NCBI GenBank assembly: GCA_035650475.1
Contig: DASRHP010000006.1
Span: 124,001 to 188,000, forward strand
Reading direction: 5' to 3'
From: Candidatus Binataceae bacterium
Lineage (GTDB): Bacteria; Desulfobacterota; Binatia; Binatales; Binataceae
DNA: 64,000 nt
In this document: piece after piece, positions 51,739 through 64,000 of the stretch
Layout of the letters: each line of letters starts with the position of its first letter
Numbering within the stretch: the stretch's first letter is position 1
Position numbers and translations under genes: made by a program
Notes under the pieces: generated by a model
Database searches by the model: none
The model's input: the letters and a program-made list of their open reading frames with translations, nothing else
What the model was told of the DNA's origin: nothing

Positions 51739-51768
51739 TTGGACCTGGCCGCCGTGGGCTCCTATATT
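51739..51768 (+). promoter_or_regulatory. candidate promoter of the HpaB-family gene
   Basis: TTGGAC (51739-51744) and TATATT (51763-51768, five of six matches to TATAAT) are separated by 18 nt. Transcription would start near 51775, 68 nt before the ATG at 51843. Confidence 0.45.
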
Positions 51769-51842
51769 GGCCTGTCGAAGTCGGGCAAGTCGAGCGCCGC
51801 GGCCGGCGCGCCGACCAAATCCAGCATCGCAGGTGACCCACC

Positions 51843-53276
51843 ATGGGACTGAAGACAGCCGAACAGTACAAGCAGTCGCTGCGCGACGGGCGCGCGGTGT
51901 TCTTCCGCGGCGAAAGGGTCGCCGACGTAACGCGGCATCCGGTCATTGGGATTGCCGTCGAGCACGCCTGCATCGACTATCGGATGGCCGAGGATCCGAA
52001 GTACCGCGAGCTTGCCGTCATGCGCGACGGGGGCGGCGAGTACAGCCGCTATTACCATCTGCCGCGCACGGCTGACGACCTGCTCAAGCGCAGCCAGCTT
52101 ATCGCGGCCTCGACCCGCGAGGGGGCGACGCTGGTCGTGCTGATCAAGGAGATCGGCACCGACGCGCTCTACGCCCTGCACATTATCGGCGAGCGGCTGG
52201 CGGCGGCCGGCAAGCCCGAGTACCGCGAGCGCGTCCAGAAGTACCATCGCTATTGCCGCGACAACGACCTCGCGGTGGCGGTGGCGCAGACCGACGTCAA
52301 GGGCGACCGCGCGCTCGGCCCTACCGCCCAGGAGCATCCCGACTACTACGTGCGGGTGGTCGAGGAGCGCCCCGACGGGATCGTGGTGCGCGGGGCCAAG
52401 GTCCATACCTCGGTTTCGACCAACTCCAACGAGGTCATCGTGCTGCCCACCCGCGCGATGCGTGCCGAGGACAAGCCCTACGCAGTTGCCTTCGCGCTGC
52501 CGATCGACACGCCGGGGCTCAAGCTCATCGCGAGCCCGCACGGCTCGAGCCACAAGAACGAATTCGAACATCCACTGAGCGCGCGGCACAAGATGATGGA
52601 GACGCTGACGGTGTTCGACGACGTCTTCGTCCCGCGCGAGCGCCTGTTCCTGTGCGGCGAGGTCGACTTCGCCGGCCTGCTCGCGCTGACCTTCGTCCGT
52701 TACCATCGCTTCACCGCGGTCTCCTACAAGCTGCCGCTGCTCGAGCTGCTCGCGGGCGCGGGCTACGCGATCGCCGAGGCCAACGGCGTGCTGCGCGCCG
52801 CTCACGTGCGCGACAAGCTGACTTATCTGGCTGCCTATCACAGCACGGTGCGCGGGTTGATCGAGCATGCCGCCGCTGCGTGCACGCTCGAGGACGGGCT
52901 GGCGGTACCGAACACGCTGCTCACCAACGTGGCCAAGTATCACTTCGCGCATAACTACCATCAGGCGGTGCAGATCGTGCAGGACCTCGCCGGCGGGTTG
53001 CTCGTCACCGCGCCCGCGGCGGAGGATCTGACCAGCGAGGCGACGCGCGCCTACGTGATGAAGTACATGGGCGGGGCCAAGGGCTTCGACGCCGAGGCGC
53101 GGCTGCGTCTGCTCAACATGATCGGCGACCTTACCGCCTCCGACTTCGGCGGCTACCAGGAGGTGCTGGCGGTCCACGCCGAGGGCGGCTTCGAAGCGGA
53201 AAAGCTCCAGGCCTACCGTGAGTACGACTTCAAGAGCGTGGCCGCCTATGCGCGCAAGCTCGCCGGTCTCGGATGA
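51843..53276 (+). CDS. 4-hydroxyphenylacetate 3-monooxygenase (HpaB) family protein
   Basis: A 477-residue acyl-CoA-dehydrogenase-fold flavoprotein of the HpaB family. ISP-type segments include VAQTDVKGDRALGP, VVRGAKVHTSVSTNSNEVIVLP and FVRYHRFTAVSYK. The Cys residues that hold the FeS cluster in 4-hydroxybutyryl-CoA dehydratase are absent, so a FADH2-dependent aromatic hydroxylase is more likely. No flavin reductase gene is nearby. AGGTGA precedes the ATG. The last 24 codons and 15 nt beyond the stop recur at 57367-57470. Confidence 0.88.
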   Translation: MGLKTAEQYKQSLRDGRAVFFRGERVADVTRHPVIGIAVEHACIDYRMAEDPKYRELAVMRDGGGEYSRYYHLPRTADDLLKRSQLIAASTREGATLVVLIKEIGTDALYALHIIGERLAAAGKPEYRERVQKYHRYCRDNDLAVAVAQTDVKGDRALGPTAQEHPDYYVRVVEERPDGIVVRGAKVHTSVSTNSNEVIVLPTRAMRAEDKPYAVAFALPIDTPGLKLIASPHGSSHKNEFEHPLSARHKMMETLTVFDDVFVPRERLFLCGEVDFAGLLALTFVRYHRFTAVSYKLPLLELLAGAGYAIAEANGVLRAAHVRDKLTYLAAYHSTVRGLIEHAAAACTLEDGLAVPNTLLTNVAKYHFAHNYHQAVQIVQDLAGGLLVTAPAAEDLTSEATRAYVMKYMGGAKGFDAEARLRLLNMIGDLTASDFGGYQEVLAVHAEGGFEAEKLQAYREYDFKSVAAYARKLAGLG

Positions 53277-53291
53277 CCGCGAGGGGAGTGG
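53188..53291 (+). repeat. 104-bp direct repeat, copy A (3' end of hpaB-like gene)
   Basis: This stretch covers the last codons of the HpaB-family gene, its TGA and 15 nt beyond. It recurs at 57367-57470 with 10 mismatches in 104 positions, and 45 bases around the stop are identical. Copy A belongs to the intact gene; copy B is a displaced remnant. Confidence 0.9.
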
Positions 53292-53325
53292 GAACCCGAA
53301 GACCGTGGTGCGGGGCTGACTTCTG

Positions 53326-53359
53326 AAAAAAGGGTCGCCGGCGGCCTGCGCCGCCGGCG
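53326..53359 (-). terminator. intrinsic terminator of the sigma-54-linked secreted gene
   Basis: On the minus strand CGCCGGCGGC and GCCGCCGGCG form a perfect 10-bp stem with a 4-nt loop. After four bases a run of six T follows (53331-53326). It lies 54 nt after the stop of the secreted-protein gene at 53414, which it should terminate. Confidence 0.82.
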
Positions 53360-53413
53360 AGCTCGCCCATCGTGGGCCGGGTAGTCCGGCTGGGGGTGAC
53401 CGGACTGAGCCGT

Positions 53414-53962
53414 CTACTGGTCGATGCGCGCGCTGTTGACCTCGGCGCACCCCGAGGAGCCGTCGGGCAGATGGATCGCCAAGGCGAGCGGGTTGGCGTT
53501 TATCGAGGACAGGTCAGCGTGCGATACATCCACCTTCAACTTGAACTTGGCGCACGCGTTGGCCGGAGTCGGCATCCTGCGCACCACCGCGTCGGCGGTC
53601 TCGCCTTCTATGGTTTCTCCCTCGAACACCTCCAGGTTGGTTCCCGACACGCGCCGGAAGGAGGGAATGGTAACGCGCGCCTGCGGAGCGCTGGCGCAGC
53701 TTCCCTCGGCCATCGTCACGACCGCGCCGCTGAGCACCTTATCGGGACTTTCACAGCCGTCCTGGCTGCGCAGCTTGAATACCGCGGTGACGTCCGCGTG
53801 ATCGCCAGGCTCCGCCCCGCTTCCATGGCTGATGTCAACCGATGTCCGCTTGATCCTGACTTCGCTGTCCTCGGCGGCGGCTATCCCGCGTATGAAAAGC
53901 GGCGAGGCCAGAGCGATAATCGCCGCCACCGCCAGTGCCCGCGTAAGCCTGATCGAACTCAA
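53414..53962 (-). CDS. secreted hypothetical protein under a sigma-54 promoter
   Basis: A 182-residue protein of unknown family. The signal peptide is LTRALAVAAIIALASPLFIRG, with a cleavage site near GIAAAED. The mature protein has four Cys (DGCES, GSCAS, NACAK, SGCAEV), suggesting two disulfides in a beta-rich fold. The start is TTG, with AAGGAGG 8 nt upstream; no ATG is available. A sigma-54 promoter lies about 60 nt upstream and a NtrC-type regulator gene ends 222 nt away. It is therefore the likely target of that two-component system. Confidence 0.75.
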   Translation of the reverse strand: MSSIRLTRALAVAAIIALASPLFIRGIAAAEDSEVRIKRTSVDISHGSGAEPGDHADVTAVFKLRSQDGCESPDKVLSGAVVTMAEGSCASAPQARVTIPSFRRVSGTNLEVFEGETIEGETADAVVRRMPTPANACAKFKLKVDVSHADLSSINANPLALAIHLPDGSSGCAEVNSARIDQ

Positions 53963-54021
53963 TTGCTGATCCTCCTTGGCGGGCGCTTCTTTGAACGGCG
54001 CCGGCCGTTGCGGGATGTATC

Positions 54022-54037
54022 AGCAACCGTGATGCCA
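54022..54037 (-). promoter_or_regulatory. sigma-54 promoter
   Basis: On the minus strand TGGCATCACGGTTGCT matches the -24/-12 consensus TGGCAC-N5-TTGCW. The invariant GG and GC are spaced by exactly 10 bases. It lies 60 nt before the TTG start of the secreted protein and 3' of a NtrC-family activator gene, which is the class of protein sigma-54 needs. Confidence 0.75.
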
Positions 54038-54067
54038 ATCGGGAGATACAGTGTAGCTGGCTAACAT

Positions 54068-54096
54068 TTCCGAACGAACGATTGGTGTTTTCGGAA
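54068..54096. promoter_or_regulatory. inverted repeat, candidate NtrC-type activator site 1
   Basis: TTCCGAA (54068-54074) and TTCGGAA (54090-54096) are perfect inverted 7-mers separated by 15 nt. Their centre is about 70 nt upstream of the expected sigma-54 transcription start, within the usual range for upstream activator sequences. Confidence 0.55.
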
Positions 54097-54147
54097 CCAT
54101 ACGAGCTCGAAGCTAACCTTGGTTGAAGCCACATTTGCGTACTATTT

Positions 54148-54173
54148 TTTGAACACTGACTTCGGCGTTCAAA
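54148..54173. promoter_or_regulatory. inverted repeat, candidate activator site 2
   Basis: TTTGAAC (54148-54154) and GTTCAAA (54167-54173) are perfect inverted 7-mers 12 nt apart, about 150 nt upstream of the sigma-54 start and just after the regulator gene. No T-run follows on the minus strand, so it does not look like that gene's terminator. Its sequence differs from site 1, so a different protein may bind. Confidence 0.4.
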
Positions 54174-54184
54174 TTTTCGGACAG

Positions 54185-55640
<1,456 letters not shown>

Positions 55641-55648
<8 letters not shown>

Positions 55649-56945
55649 CGTGGCCCTCCACCCCCGCAGGGCCGTGTGCCGGAATCTCGATCGAAAAACA
55701 TACCCGCCCAGGCTCGTTGCGGCTCAGGCGCAGGTCGCCGCGATGCGCACGGGCGACGTTGCGCGCGATCGCCAGGCCGAGCCCGGTGCCGCCGCGTTTG
55801 GTCGTGAAGAAGGGCTCGAAGAGATGGGCGACGGTCTCGGGTGGGATCGGCCCCGCCGAGTCGGCCACCTCCAGGCGCATTGCGCCGGCGCCGTTGGCGG
55901 GGGCGGCGCTGAGCGTTACCCTCCCGCCGCTGTTGCAGGCGTCGATTGCGTTGAGCACTAGGTTGAGCAGCGCCTGATGCATCTGCATCGCGTCGAACTC
56001 CGCCTCCAGCGCCGGGTCAGCCTCGACCCCGAGCACGACCCCTGCCTGCCCCGCGTGCGCGCCCGCGGCGGCGGCGACGTGCGCGAGCGCGGCGGCCACG
56101 TTTTCGCGCGTCAGGCGCGGCCCGCGCGGGCGCGCGTAGGCGAGAAAATCGGCGGTCAGCCGCGCCAGGCGCTCGGCCTCGCGCGCCGCGATAGCAAACA
56201 TCTCGCGCCGCTCGGCCGCATCGAGCCCCGGGCGCTCGGCGGTCGCCAATGAGCTGGAGATCATCGCGACCGGGTTGCGGATCTCGTGGGCGATCGCGCT
56301 GGAGAGCCGTCCTACCGCGGCGAGCTTTTCCTCGGCGAGCAGGCGCTCGCGCGTGCGCGCAAGCTCTTCCAGATTGCCGCGCAGCCGCGCCTCGCGCTCG
56401 CGCAGGTTGTTCACCAGCAGCCAGACCAGCACGCCGACCACGGTGAAGATCACCGACGACGCGCCGGCTTCGAAGTACTCGTTGGTCGAGTGGAGCGGAT
56501 AGGCGGCGAGAAAATTGAGCGCGTCGGCCAGTGCGATCACGCCCAGCGCCGGCCACAGCGGCAGCCGGAAGGCCGCCTCCAGCACCGGCACCACCATCAG
56601 CACGAAGTATTGGTTGTCCTCGCTGCCGGCGAGAAAGAGCAGCGTCGCGACCAGCGCGGCGTTGAAGCCGATCGACCACCAGACAAGCATCGGCAGCATG
56701 GCCGGGTCCGGCGGGACGTCTCGCGCATGGAGCCAGGCGAGCTGAACGGCGCCGATCGCGAAACCCGTCAGCAGCGCAATCACGATCGGCGCCGATGGCT
56801 CGCCGAAATAGGGCCTGAACAGGGCGGTCGCGAGCAGCAGGGCGACGATCAGCGCGAGCTCGAGGATGGTGAAGATCGACTCCTGGCGGCGGAACGACTC
56901 GAAGTCGGCGGCGACGAGTGCGGAGTCGGTGTACGGAGATGACAT
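55641..56945 (-). CDS. membrane sensor histidine kinase
   Basis: A 434-residue sensor kinase. Residues 25-180 form five or six transmembrane helices with no large periplasmic domain, so the signal may be membrane-embedded. A short coiled-coil linker leads to the HisKA domain with His220 in SSAIAHEIRNPVAMISSSL. The ATPase domain shows ALLNLVLNAIDACN (N box), EVADSAGPIP, FEPFFTTKRGGTGLGLAI (F and G2 boxes). The ATG at 56945 starts before the first helix; no clear ribosome binding site is seen. It is cotranscribed with the NtrC-type regulator. Confidence 0.9.
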
Positions 56946-57180
56946 CGGGTGCGGAGCGGCGCCCGCGCAGCGAGGGGTTATGCGCCTGGTGCTCCGCCGT
57001 CCCATCAATTGTGGCGGCGCCGACGGCTCCAATCAATCGGGGATGCCGCAGCGCCTGCGGCGCAGCCGCGCGTGCTTCGGGGGAATCTCGGTTCGCCGGG
57101 CTCCGCAGTTTGAAATAGCCAAGCAAGTTTGTTAATTCGCCTAAGTAATTTTTGGCCTGCAGAGAGGCCCGCCTTGAGGG

Positions 57181-57458
57181 GATCGCCAGGCCGTCGGATC
57201 CGTTGCCATAAACGACGCGCCGGTCCTGTTCGAGAACATCGTCGAGAAGCCGGCTTCAGAATGTGCGACAACTTGGTCAAAATCCACGTGAAGGCCGGGC
57301 CGGCCAAGGAAGTTGTGTTCACCGGCCACGACGCCGACTGGACGCGGCTGCCGGCGCCGATCCAAGGCTTCGAGACGGAAAAGCTGCGGGCCTGCCGCGA
57401 GTACAGCTTCAAGAGTGTGGCCGCCTATGCGCGCAAGCTCGCCGGTCTCGGATGACCG
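57181..57458 (+). pseudogene. composite remnant: UbiD-like fragment joined to HpaB-like C-terminus
   Basis: The 529 nt between the kinase and thioesterase genes hold decayed coding sequence. From 57181 one frame reads NDAPVLFENIVEKPASE. From 57261 another reads AGPAKEVVFTGHDADWTRLPAPI. Both resemble the N-terminal part of UbiD-family decarboxylases, but they are separated by a frameshift and about 350 or more residues are missing. The second frame runs without a stop into the last 24 codons of an HpaB-like gene (SFKSVAAYARKLAGLG) and ends at its TGA (57455). This looks like a deletion scar of a former ubiD/hpaB-type cluster. A translated 65-residue hybrid cannot be excluded. Confidence 0.65.
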
Positions 57459-57470
57459 CGACGGGAGTGG
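57367..57470 (+). repeat. 104-bp direct repeat, copy B (displaced hpaB 3' end)
   Basis: About 90% identical to 53188-53291, including the hpaB stop codon and the downstream bases. The shared GGGAG at its end now serves as ribosome binding site of the thioesterase gene that starts at 57475. Mismatches are partly at third codon positions, so the copy derives from a paralogous gene rather than a very recent duplication. Confidence 0.9.
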
Positions 57471-57474
57471 ACGC

Positions 57475-57921
57475 TTGGCATCCAGGCCCGACGCTCACGG
57501 TCCGCTCGACGCGCTCAACCGGCTAATCCGGGAGAATCGCGTCAGCGAATACTCCTCCCCCAACCTGGCGCTCGGAATGGCGCCGCTGGAGTTCGCGCCG
57601 GGAACGTCGCGCTGGGTATGGAAGGAACAGCCGGCGGCCGCGCTCAACCCGTTCGGCACGCTGCAGGGCGGCTACCTGGCCGTCTTCGTCGATGAGCTTC
57701 TGTCTACGGCGATAGCGTCGGTGCTGGAGGAGGGCGAGTGGGCGATGACCGCGGAGTTCAAGGTCAATTTTCTGCGCGCGCTCGGCCCCGGCCGGATCGA
57801 GGGCAGCGCGCGGGTCTTGCGCCGCACGCGCGCGCTCGCCTTTCTCGAAGCGCAAGTGACGGACCCCAACGGCGCCGTCGCGCTGACCGCAAGCTCAGTC
57901 TGGGCGATTTCGAAGCGGTAA
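57475..57921 (+). CDS. PaaI-type hotdog-fold thioesterase
   Basis: A 148-residue acyl-CoA thioesterase. NPFGTLQGGYLAVFVDELLSTAI holds the hotdog catalytic helix, with the Asn/Gly and Asp positions typical of PaaI-like enzymes. It is followed by the strands EFKVNFLRAL and ARVLRRTRALAFLEAQV. The start is taken as TTG at 57475, with GGGAG 7 nt upstream inside the hpaB-derived repeat; no ATG is available near the conserved core. It would release CoA from small aryl- or acyl-CoA intermediates. Confidence 0.85.
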   Translation: MASRPDAHGPLDALNRLIRENRVSEYSSPNLALGMAPLEFAPGTSRWVWKEQPAAALNPFGTLQGGYLAVFVDELLSTAIASVLEEGEWAMTAEFKVNFLRALGPGRIEGSARVLRRTRALAFLEAQVTDPNGAVALTASSVWAISKR

Positions 57922-58080
57922 GGCAGCGCGCCGCGCACGAAGCGCGATCGGGCCTGCCTGCGAAGCCGCGCTTATCTCTCTTGCGTCGCACGCCGTCTGT
58001 GGAGGATCTCGTTGCACTGGCAGCCTCAATCCACCCCTCGCATCGCGCGCCCGAGCTTTGTAGGCTGGTCTGGCGCCACG

Positions 58081-58698
58081 ATGAACGAGCCGCTCGAAAT
58101 CAAGTTCTACTTCGCCTACACCAGTCCCTTTACTTACCTGGCCAAGGACCCGGCCTACGCGCTGGAGCGCTCGCACAACGTTCGCCTGCGCTTCATCCCC
58201 TACGGCGTCGATATCCGAGGCGTGTACGGCGACGTCCCGACGCGCCCCGAGCGCGAGCGCAAGCGGCTGCGCTACCTGTACTTTGACGCGCGTCGGATGG
58301 CGCGCGAGCGCGGGATGGTGATCTATCCGCCGAAGAAGATCTTCAGCGCGCGGCGCGCCTTTTATGGCGGCTTTTGCGCCGAGGATCAGGGGCTGTTCCG
58401 CCCGTACTCCGACCGCGTTTACAATCGCTTCTGGAAGGGCGAGCTCGAAGTCGAAGACCCCGAGGCGCTCGCCGCGATTCTCGAGGAAGTCGGCGCCGAC
58501 ACTGCGGCCTTCCGCCGCTGGATCGCGGACGAGGAGCGCGAGGCCAAGCCGCGCCTTAAGCGATGCTTCGCCGAGGCCGCGCAAGACCACGTCTTCGGCG
58601 TCCCGAGCTTCGTGGTCGACGGCGAGCTGTTCTGGGGCTACGACCGAATCGAGTGGGTAGTCAAAAAGCTCGACGCGATGGGCCTGCGCCGCCGGTGA
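58081..58698 (+). CDS. DsbA-family protein, 2-hydroxychromene-2-carboxylate isomerase type
   Basis: A 205-residue thioredoxin-fold protein of the DsbA/HCCA-isomerase (kappa-GST-like) group. The N-terminal active site is FAYTSPFTYL with Ser in place of the CxxC, which marks isomerases rather than oxidoreductases. The cis-Pro segment VFGVPSFVVDGELFWGYDRIEW is typical. No signal peptide is present, so it is cytosolic and glutathione-dependent. Aromatic (naphthalene-like) degradation is the known role of the namesake; the substrate here is not known. The ATG at 58081 lacks a ribosome binding site. Confidence 0.87.
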   Translation: MNEPLEIKFYFAYTSPFTYLAKDPAYALERSHNVRLRFIPYGVDIRGVYGDVPTRPERERKRLRYLYFDARRMARERGMVIYPPKKIFSARRAFYGGFCAEDQGLFRPYSDRVYNRFWKGELEVEDPEALAAILEEVGADTAAFRRWIADEEREAKPRLKRCFAEAAQDHVFGVPSFVVDGELFWGYDRIEWVVKKLDAMGLRRR

Positions 58699-58728
58699 GC
58701 GGTCGGACGCGCTCCTTGGCCCCGGCGA

Positions 58729-59550
58729 TCACGCGGTCCGCGCGAGCAGGCTTTTCAGATCGATCGCGGTAAAGCCCTCCACGCCGACGCCCGAAGCGAG
58801 CGCCCGCAGCGGATTGCTATCGGTGACGAGCGCATCGGCGGAGGCAGCCGCTGCGACCGCGTGGACCGCGCCGCCCAGTTCGTCGGCGCCCGGCGCCCGG
58901 CCGTCGAGGGCGCGTTCGCGCGCCAGCGCGAGCGCCGCGCCGGTCCACATCCGCACGCTTTTTACCCGGAGCAGCTCGTTGATCCCGCGCGCCTCGCACT
59001 GCGTGGCGACGCCCGCCTGCCCCGCGAGCGCCGCGGCGATACGTGGCGCCTGCTCGCGCAGGTATTCGTCGAACCCGCCCGACGGCGCGGCGCTTGCCGC
59101 TTGCAGGCCGGCGATTTCAGCGCCGAGCGATTCGCGCTGGCGGCGCGCGACTTCCAGCGTCTGGAGGAAATCCTCGTCCAGCTCCTCGCCGTCGCTTTCG
59201 AGCAGGGCGGAAATTCCGGCGCTCACCGCGTTTTGCGGCTCGCCGCGCAGGATCGGGCTTGCCGGTTGGCCGCTGGTGGCGAACGAGCGCACGTCGTCGA
59301 GCAGCAGCTCCTCGGCGGGCTTGAGCAGAGTGCGCGGACTGCTCACCGAAAGCAGCATCCGGATCTGCGCGGCGCGCGCCTGCGGAGCGGCCTTGCGCGC
59401 AAGCAAAATTTCTTCGAGCGTATGGATGCTCAGCGGGATCGAAAATGCGCGGCCGTAGATCGCCGCGCGCAGGGCGGCGATGTCAGCCGCGGTACAGCCG
59501 ACCTTGCGGTAGAGATGGTCGAAAGCGTCGGGGGCGAGATAAACGACCAT
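58729..59550 (-). CDS. PIN-domain-like hypothetical protein
   Basis: A 273-residue protein with weak resemblance to PIN-fold nucleases. It starts [14 protein letters not shown], has a helical middle, and ends with [23 protein letters not shown], the late acidic strand of PIN domains. The insertion of about 150 residues (a helical, Glu/Gln-rich middle) is larger than in VapC toxins. No antitoxin-like gene is adjacent. It ends close to the convergent isomerase gene and starts 16 nt after gltD stops, so it may be cotranscribed with gltBD. Confidence 0.55.
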   Translation of the reverse strand: MVVYLAPDAFDHLYRKVGCTAADIAALRAAIYGRAFSIPLSIHTLEEILLARKAAPQARAAQIRMLLSVSSPRTLLKPAEELLLDDVRSFATSGQPASPILRGEPQNAVSAGISALLESDGEELDEDFLQTLEVARRQRESLGAEIAGLQAASAAPSGGFDEYLREQAPRIAAALAGQAGVATQCEARGINELLRVKSVRMWTGAALALARERALDGRAPGADELGGAVHAVAAAASADALVTDSNPLRALASGVGVEGFTAIDLKSLLARTA

Positions 59551-59566
59551 CGTTGCCCTCGCTGCG

Positions 59567-61012
59567 CTACGGCTCGGGACTGGCGGGCAGGAAGGTCTCG
59601 CCCATCAGCCAGGCGTCGACCGCGCGCGCGCATTCGCGCCCTTCCCAGATCGCCCATACCACCAGCGACTGGCCGCGCCGGGAGTCGCCTGCCGCGAACA
59701 CGCCCGGCACGCTCGACATGTAGTTCTCGCACAGCACGTTGCTGCGCGGGTCGAGCTGCACTCCCAACTCGCTGATGAACCCGTCGGGCTCAGGGCCGAG
59801 AAAGCCCAGCGCGAGCAGCACCAGGTCGCACTCGAGGATGAAATTGCTCCCCGGCACCTCCTCCATCACCATCCGCCCGTTGTCCTGCTTCCACTTGAGC
59901 TTGACGCCTTCGAGCGCCTTGAGCACGCCGCCCTCGCCGATGAAGCGCTTGGTATTGATGCTCCAGTCGCGCAGCACGCCCTCCTCGTGCGAGGTCGAAG
60001 TGCGCAGGATCATCGGCCAGTCCGGCCACGGCATCGCAAAGGTCCGCCGCTCGGGCGGCATCGGCAGCAGTTCGTACTGATAGACCAGGCGCGCGCCCTG
60101 GCGGTTGGCGGTGCCCAGGCAGTCGGAGCCGGTGTCGCCGCCGCCGAGAATGACGACCTTCTTGTCCTTGGCCGTGATCGAAAGCGCGGGATCGATCGTA
60201 TCGCCGGCGTTGCGCTTGTTCTGCTGCGGCAGAAACTCCATCGCGAAGTGCACGCCCTTAAGCTCGCGCCCGGGGATCGGAAGGTCGCGCGGTTTGGTCG
60301 CGCCCATCGTGAGCACGATCGCGTCGTGCCTGGCGCGCAGGTCGTCGGCGTGGAGATCGACGCCGACGCGGCAGCTGGTGACGAACTTCACGCCCTCGGC
60401 GCGCATCTGCTCGATGCGTCGGTCGATGTGGTGCTTCTCGAGCTTGAAGTCCGGGATGCCGTAGCGCAGAAGGCCGCCGATCCGGTCGGCGCGCTCGTAG
60501 AGCGTCACCTCGTGGCCCGCGCGGGCGAGCTGTTGCGAGCAGGCGAGCCCGGCCGGCCCCGAGCCGATCACCGCCACTCGTTTGCCGCTTTTGCGCGCCG
60601 GCGGCTGCGGCGCGACCCATCCCTCGCTCCAGGCGTGGTCGATGATGTTCTTTTCGAGGAGCTTGATCGTGACCGGGTCGTTGTTGATGTTGAGGACGCA
60701 GGCCTCCTCGCATGGCGCCGGACATACGCGGCCGGTGAACTCGGGAAAATTGTTGGTCGAGTGCAGCCGCTCGAGCGCCTCGCGCCAGCGCCCACGATAG
60801 ACGAGATCGTTCCAGTCGGGGATGATGTTGCCGAGTGGGCAACCCTTGTGGCAGAAGGGGATGCCGCAATCCATGCAGCGCGCGCCCTGCGCGCGCAGCC
60901 TGTCCTCGGGCATCTTGAGATCGTACTCGCGCCAGTCGCGCAGCCGCTCGGCCACCGGGCGGCGCGCCGGAGTCTCGCGCAGGATCTCCATGAAGCCGGT
61001 GATCTTGCCCAT
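59567..61012 (-). CDS. gltD: glutamate synthase small subunit
   Basis: A 481-residue NADPH-dependent electron-entry subunit of glutamate synthase. The N-terminal Cys cluster [15 protein letters not shown] and [10 protein letters not shown] bind the 4Fe-4S centres. The FAD loop is [18 protein letters not shown] and the NADPH loop [13 protein letters not shown]. The C-terminal [16 protein letters not shown] closes the FAD site. GGAGAG lies about 10 nt upstream of the ATG. It lies 153 nt downstream of gltB; that gap holds no gene. Confidence 0.95.
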   Translation of the reverse strand: MGKITGFMEILRETPARRPVAERLRDWREYDLKMPEDRLRAQGARCMDCGIPFCHKGCPLGNIIPDWNDLVYRGRWREALERLHSTNNFPEFTGRVCPAPCEEACVLNINNDPVTIKLLEKNIIDHAWSEGWVAPQPPARKSGKRVAVIGSGPAGLACSQQLARAGHEVTLYERADRIGGLLRYGIPDFKLEKHHIDRRIEQMRAEGVKFVTSCRVGVDLHADDLRARHDAIVLTMGATKPRDLPIPGRELKGVHFAMEFLPQQNKRNAGDTIDPALSITAKDKKVVILGGGDTGSDCLGTANRQGARLVYQYELLPMPPERRTFAMPWPDWPMILRTSTSHEEGVLRDWSINTKRFIGEGGVLKALEGVKLKWKQDNGRMVMEEVPGSNFILECDLVLLALGFLGPEPDGFISELGVQLDPRSNVLCENYMSSVPGVFAAGDSRRGQSLVVWAIWEGRECARAVDAWLMGETFLPASPEP

Positions 61013-61165
61013 CTAAACTTGCTCTCCCTTCAAACGCATAGCGCACTTTGCAGCTCGGCAATCCGAGCGGCCTCCGCCTCTTCCTTAAAGGGAAAGGCGG
61101 GCAGAACGGTTCGGAAGCCCGCCGGCGCACGGTAAAGACGCGCGCCAACGCAAAAAACCGGCGCT

Positions 61166-64000
<2,835 letters not shown>

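Noticed and set aside
51843..53276. 4-hydroxybutyryl-CoA dehydratase
   Set aside because: Same superfamily, but the Cys ligands of the 4Fe-4S cluster are absent, so HpaB-type is preferred.

Overview
The window reads as chromosomal DNA from a high-GC, Gram-negative (diderm) bacterium. The LPS heptose gene hldE and the lipid II flippase murJ point to an outer membrane. A class I lysyl-tRNA synthetase, a single-chain acyl-CoA carboxylase, stand-alone MetE-like domains and many acyl-CoA, thiolase-like, CaiB and aromatic-ring genes suggest an uncultured, metabolically versatile environmental lineage such as Binatota or a deltaproteobacterial relative. That placement is inference; no rRNA or tRNA gene is present to anchor it. 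No insertion sequence, phage, CRISPR array or origin was seen.

Layout. 1-7.1 kb: the methyl cycle (metK-ahcY, ahcY cut by the window edge), an HPr-like phosphocarrier, a DHH phosphoesterase, a tiny Zn-ribbon protein translationally coupled to class I LysRS, and hemW. 7.3-22.4 kb: a fused biotin-dependent carboxylase, an MBL hydrolase, a CaiB/racemase, an LCAD-type acyl-CoA dehydrogenase, a LigAB-type ring-cleavage dioxygenase pair and a flavin disulfide reductase. 22.4-32.5 kb: a peroxiredoxin behind a palindromic operator candidate, then an otsA-otsB-sugar ABC transporter operon, a MetE-like protein, and an OsmC-rhodanese pair. 32.6-37.2 kb: rpoZ, an RpoH-type sigma factor, a CinA/MoCF-domain protein, a secreted protein, a probable selenoprotein of the ArsC/Spx family, and a LysR regulator. 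37.3-43.1 kb: a glutaryl-CoA-dehydrogenase-like enzyme, regulators, an SDR, a VOC protein and a thiolase-fold/DUF35 pair. 43.4-51.6 kb: a lipoprotein, bioB, murJ, hldE, and a MetE-like/SDR/SDR operon. 51.8-64 kb: an HpaB-family protein, a NtrC-type two-component system next to a sigma-54 promoter, a gene graveyard carrying a repeat of the hpaB 3' end, a thioesterase, a DsbA-family isomerase, a PIN-like protein and gltBD (gltB cut by the edge).

The standout is at 35844-36194. The ArsC/Spx-like protein has an in-frame TGA exactly where the first Cys of its CxxC motif should be. It is followed at the expected distance by a perfect 7-bp stem with a GGTT loop, which is what a bacterial SECIS element looks like. 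Conventional gene calling would miss its N-terminus. A second coherent unit is the histidine kinase/NtrC regulator pair, with a GG-N10-GC sigma-54 promoter and inverted repeats in front of a small secreted protein.
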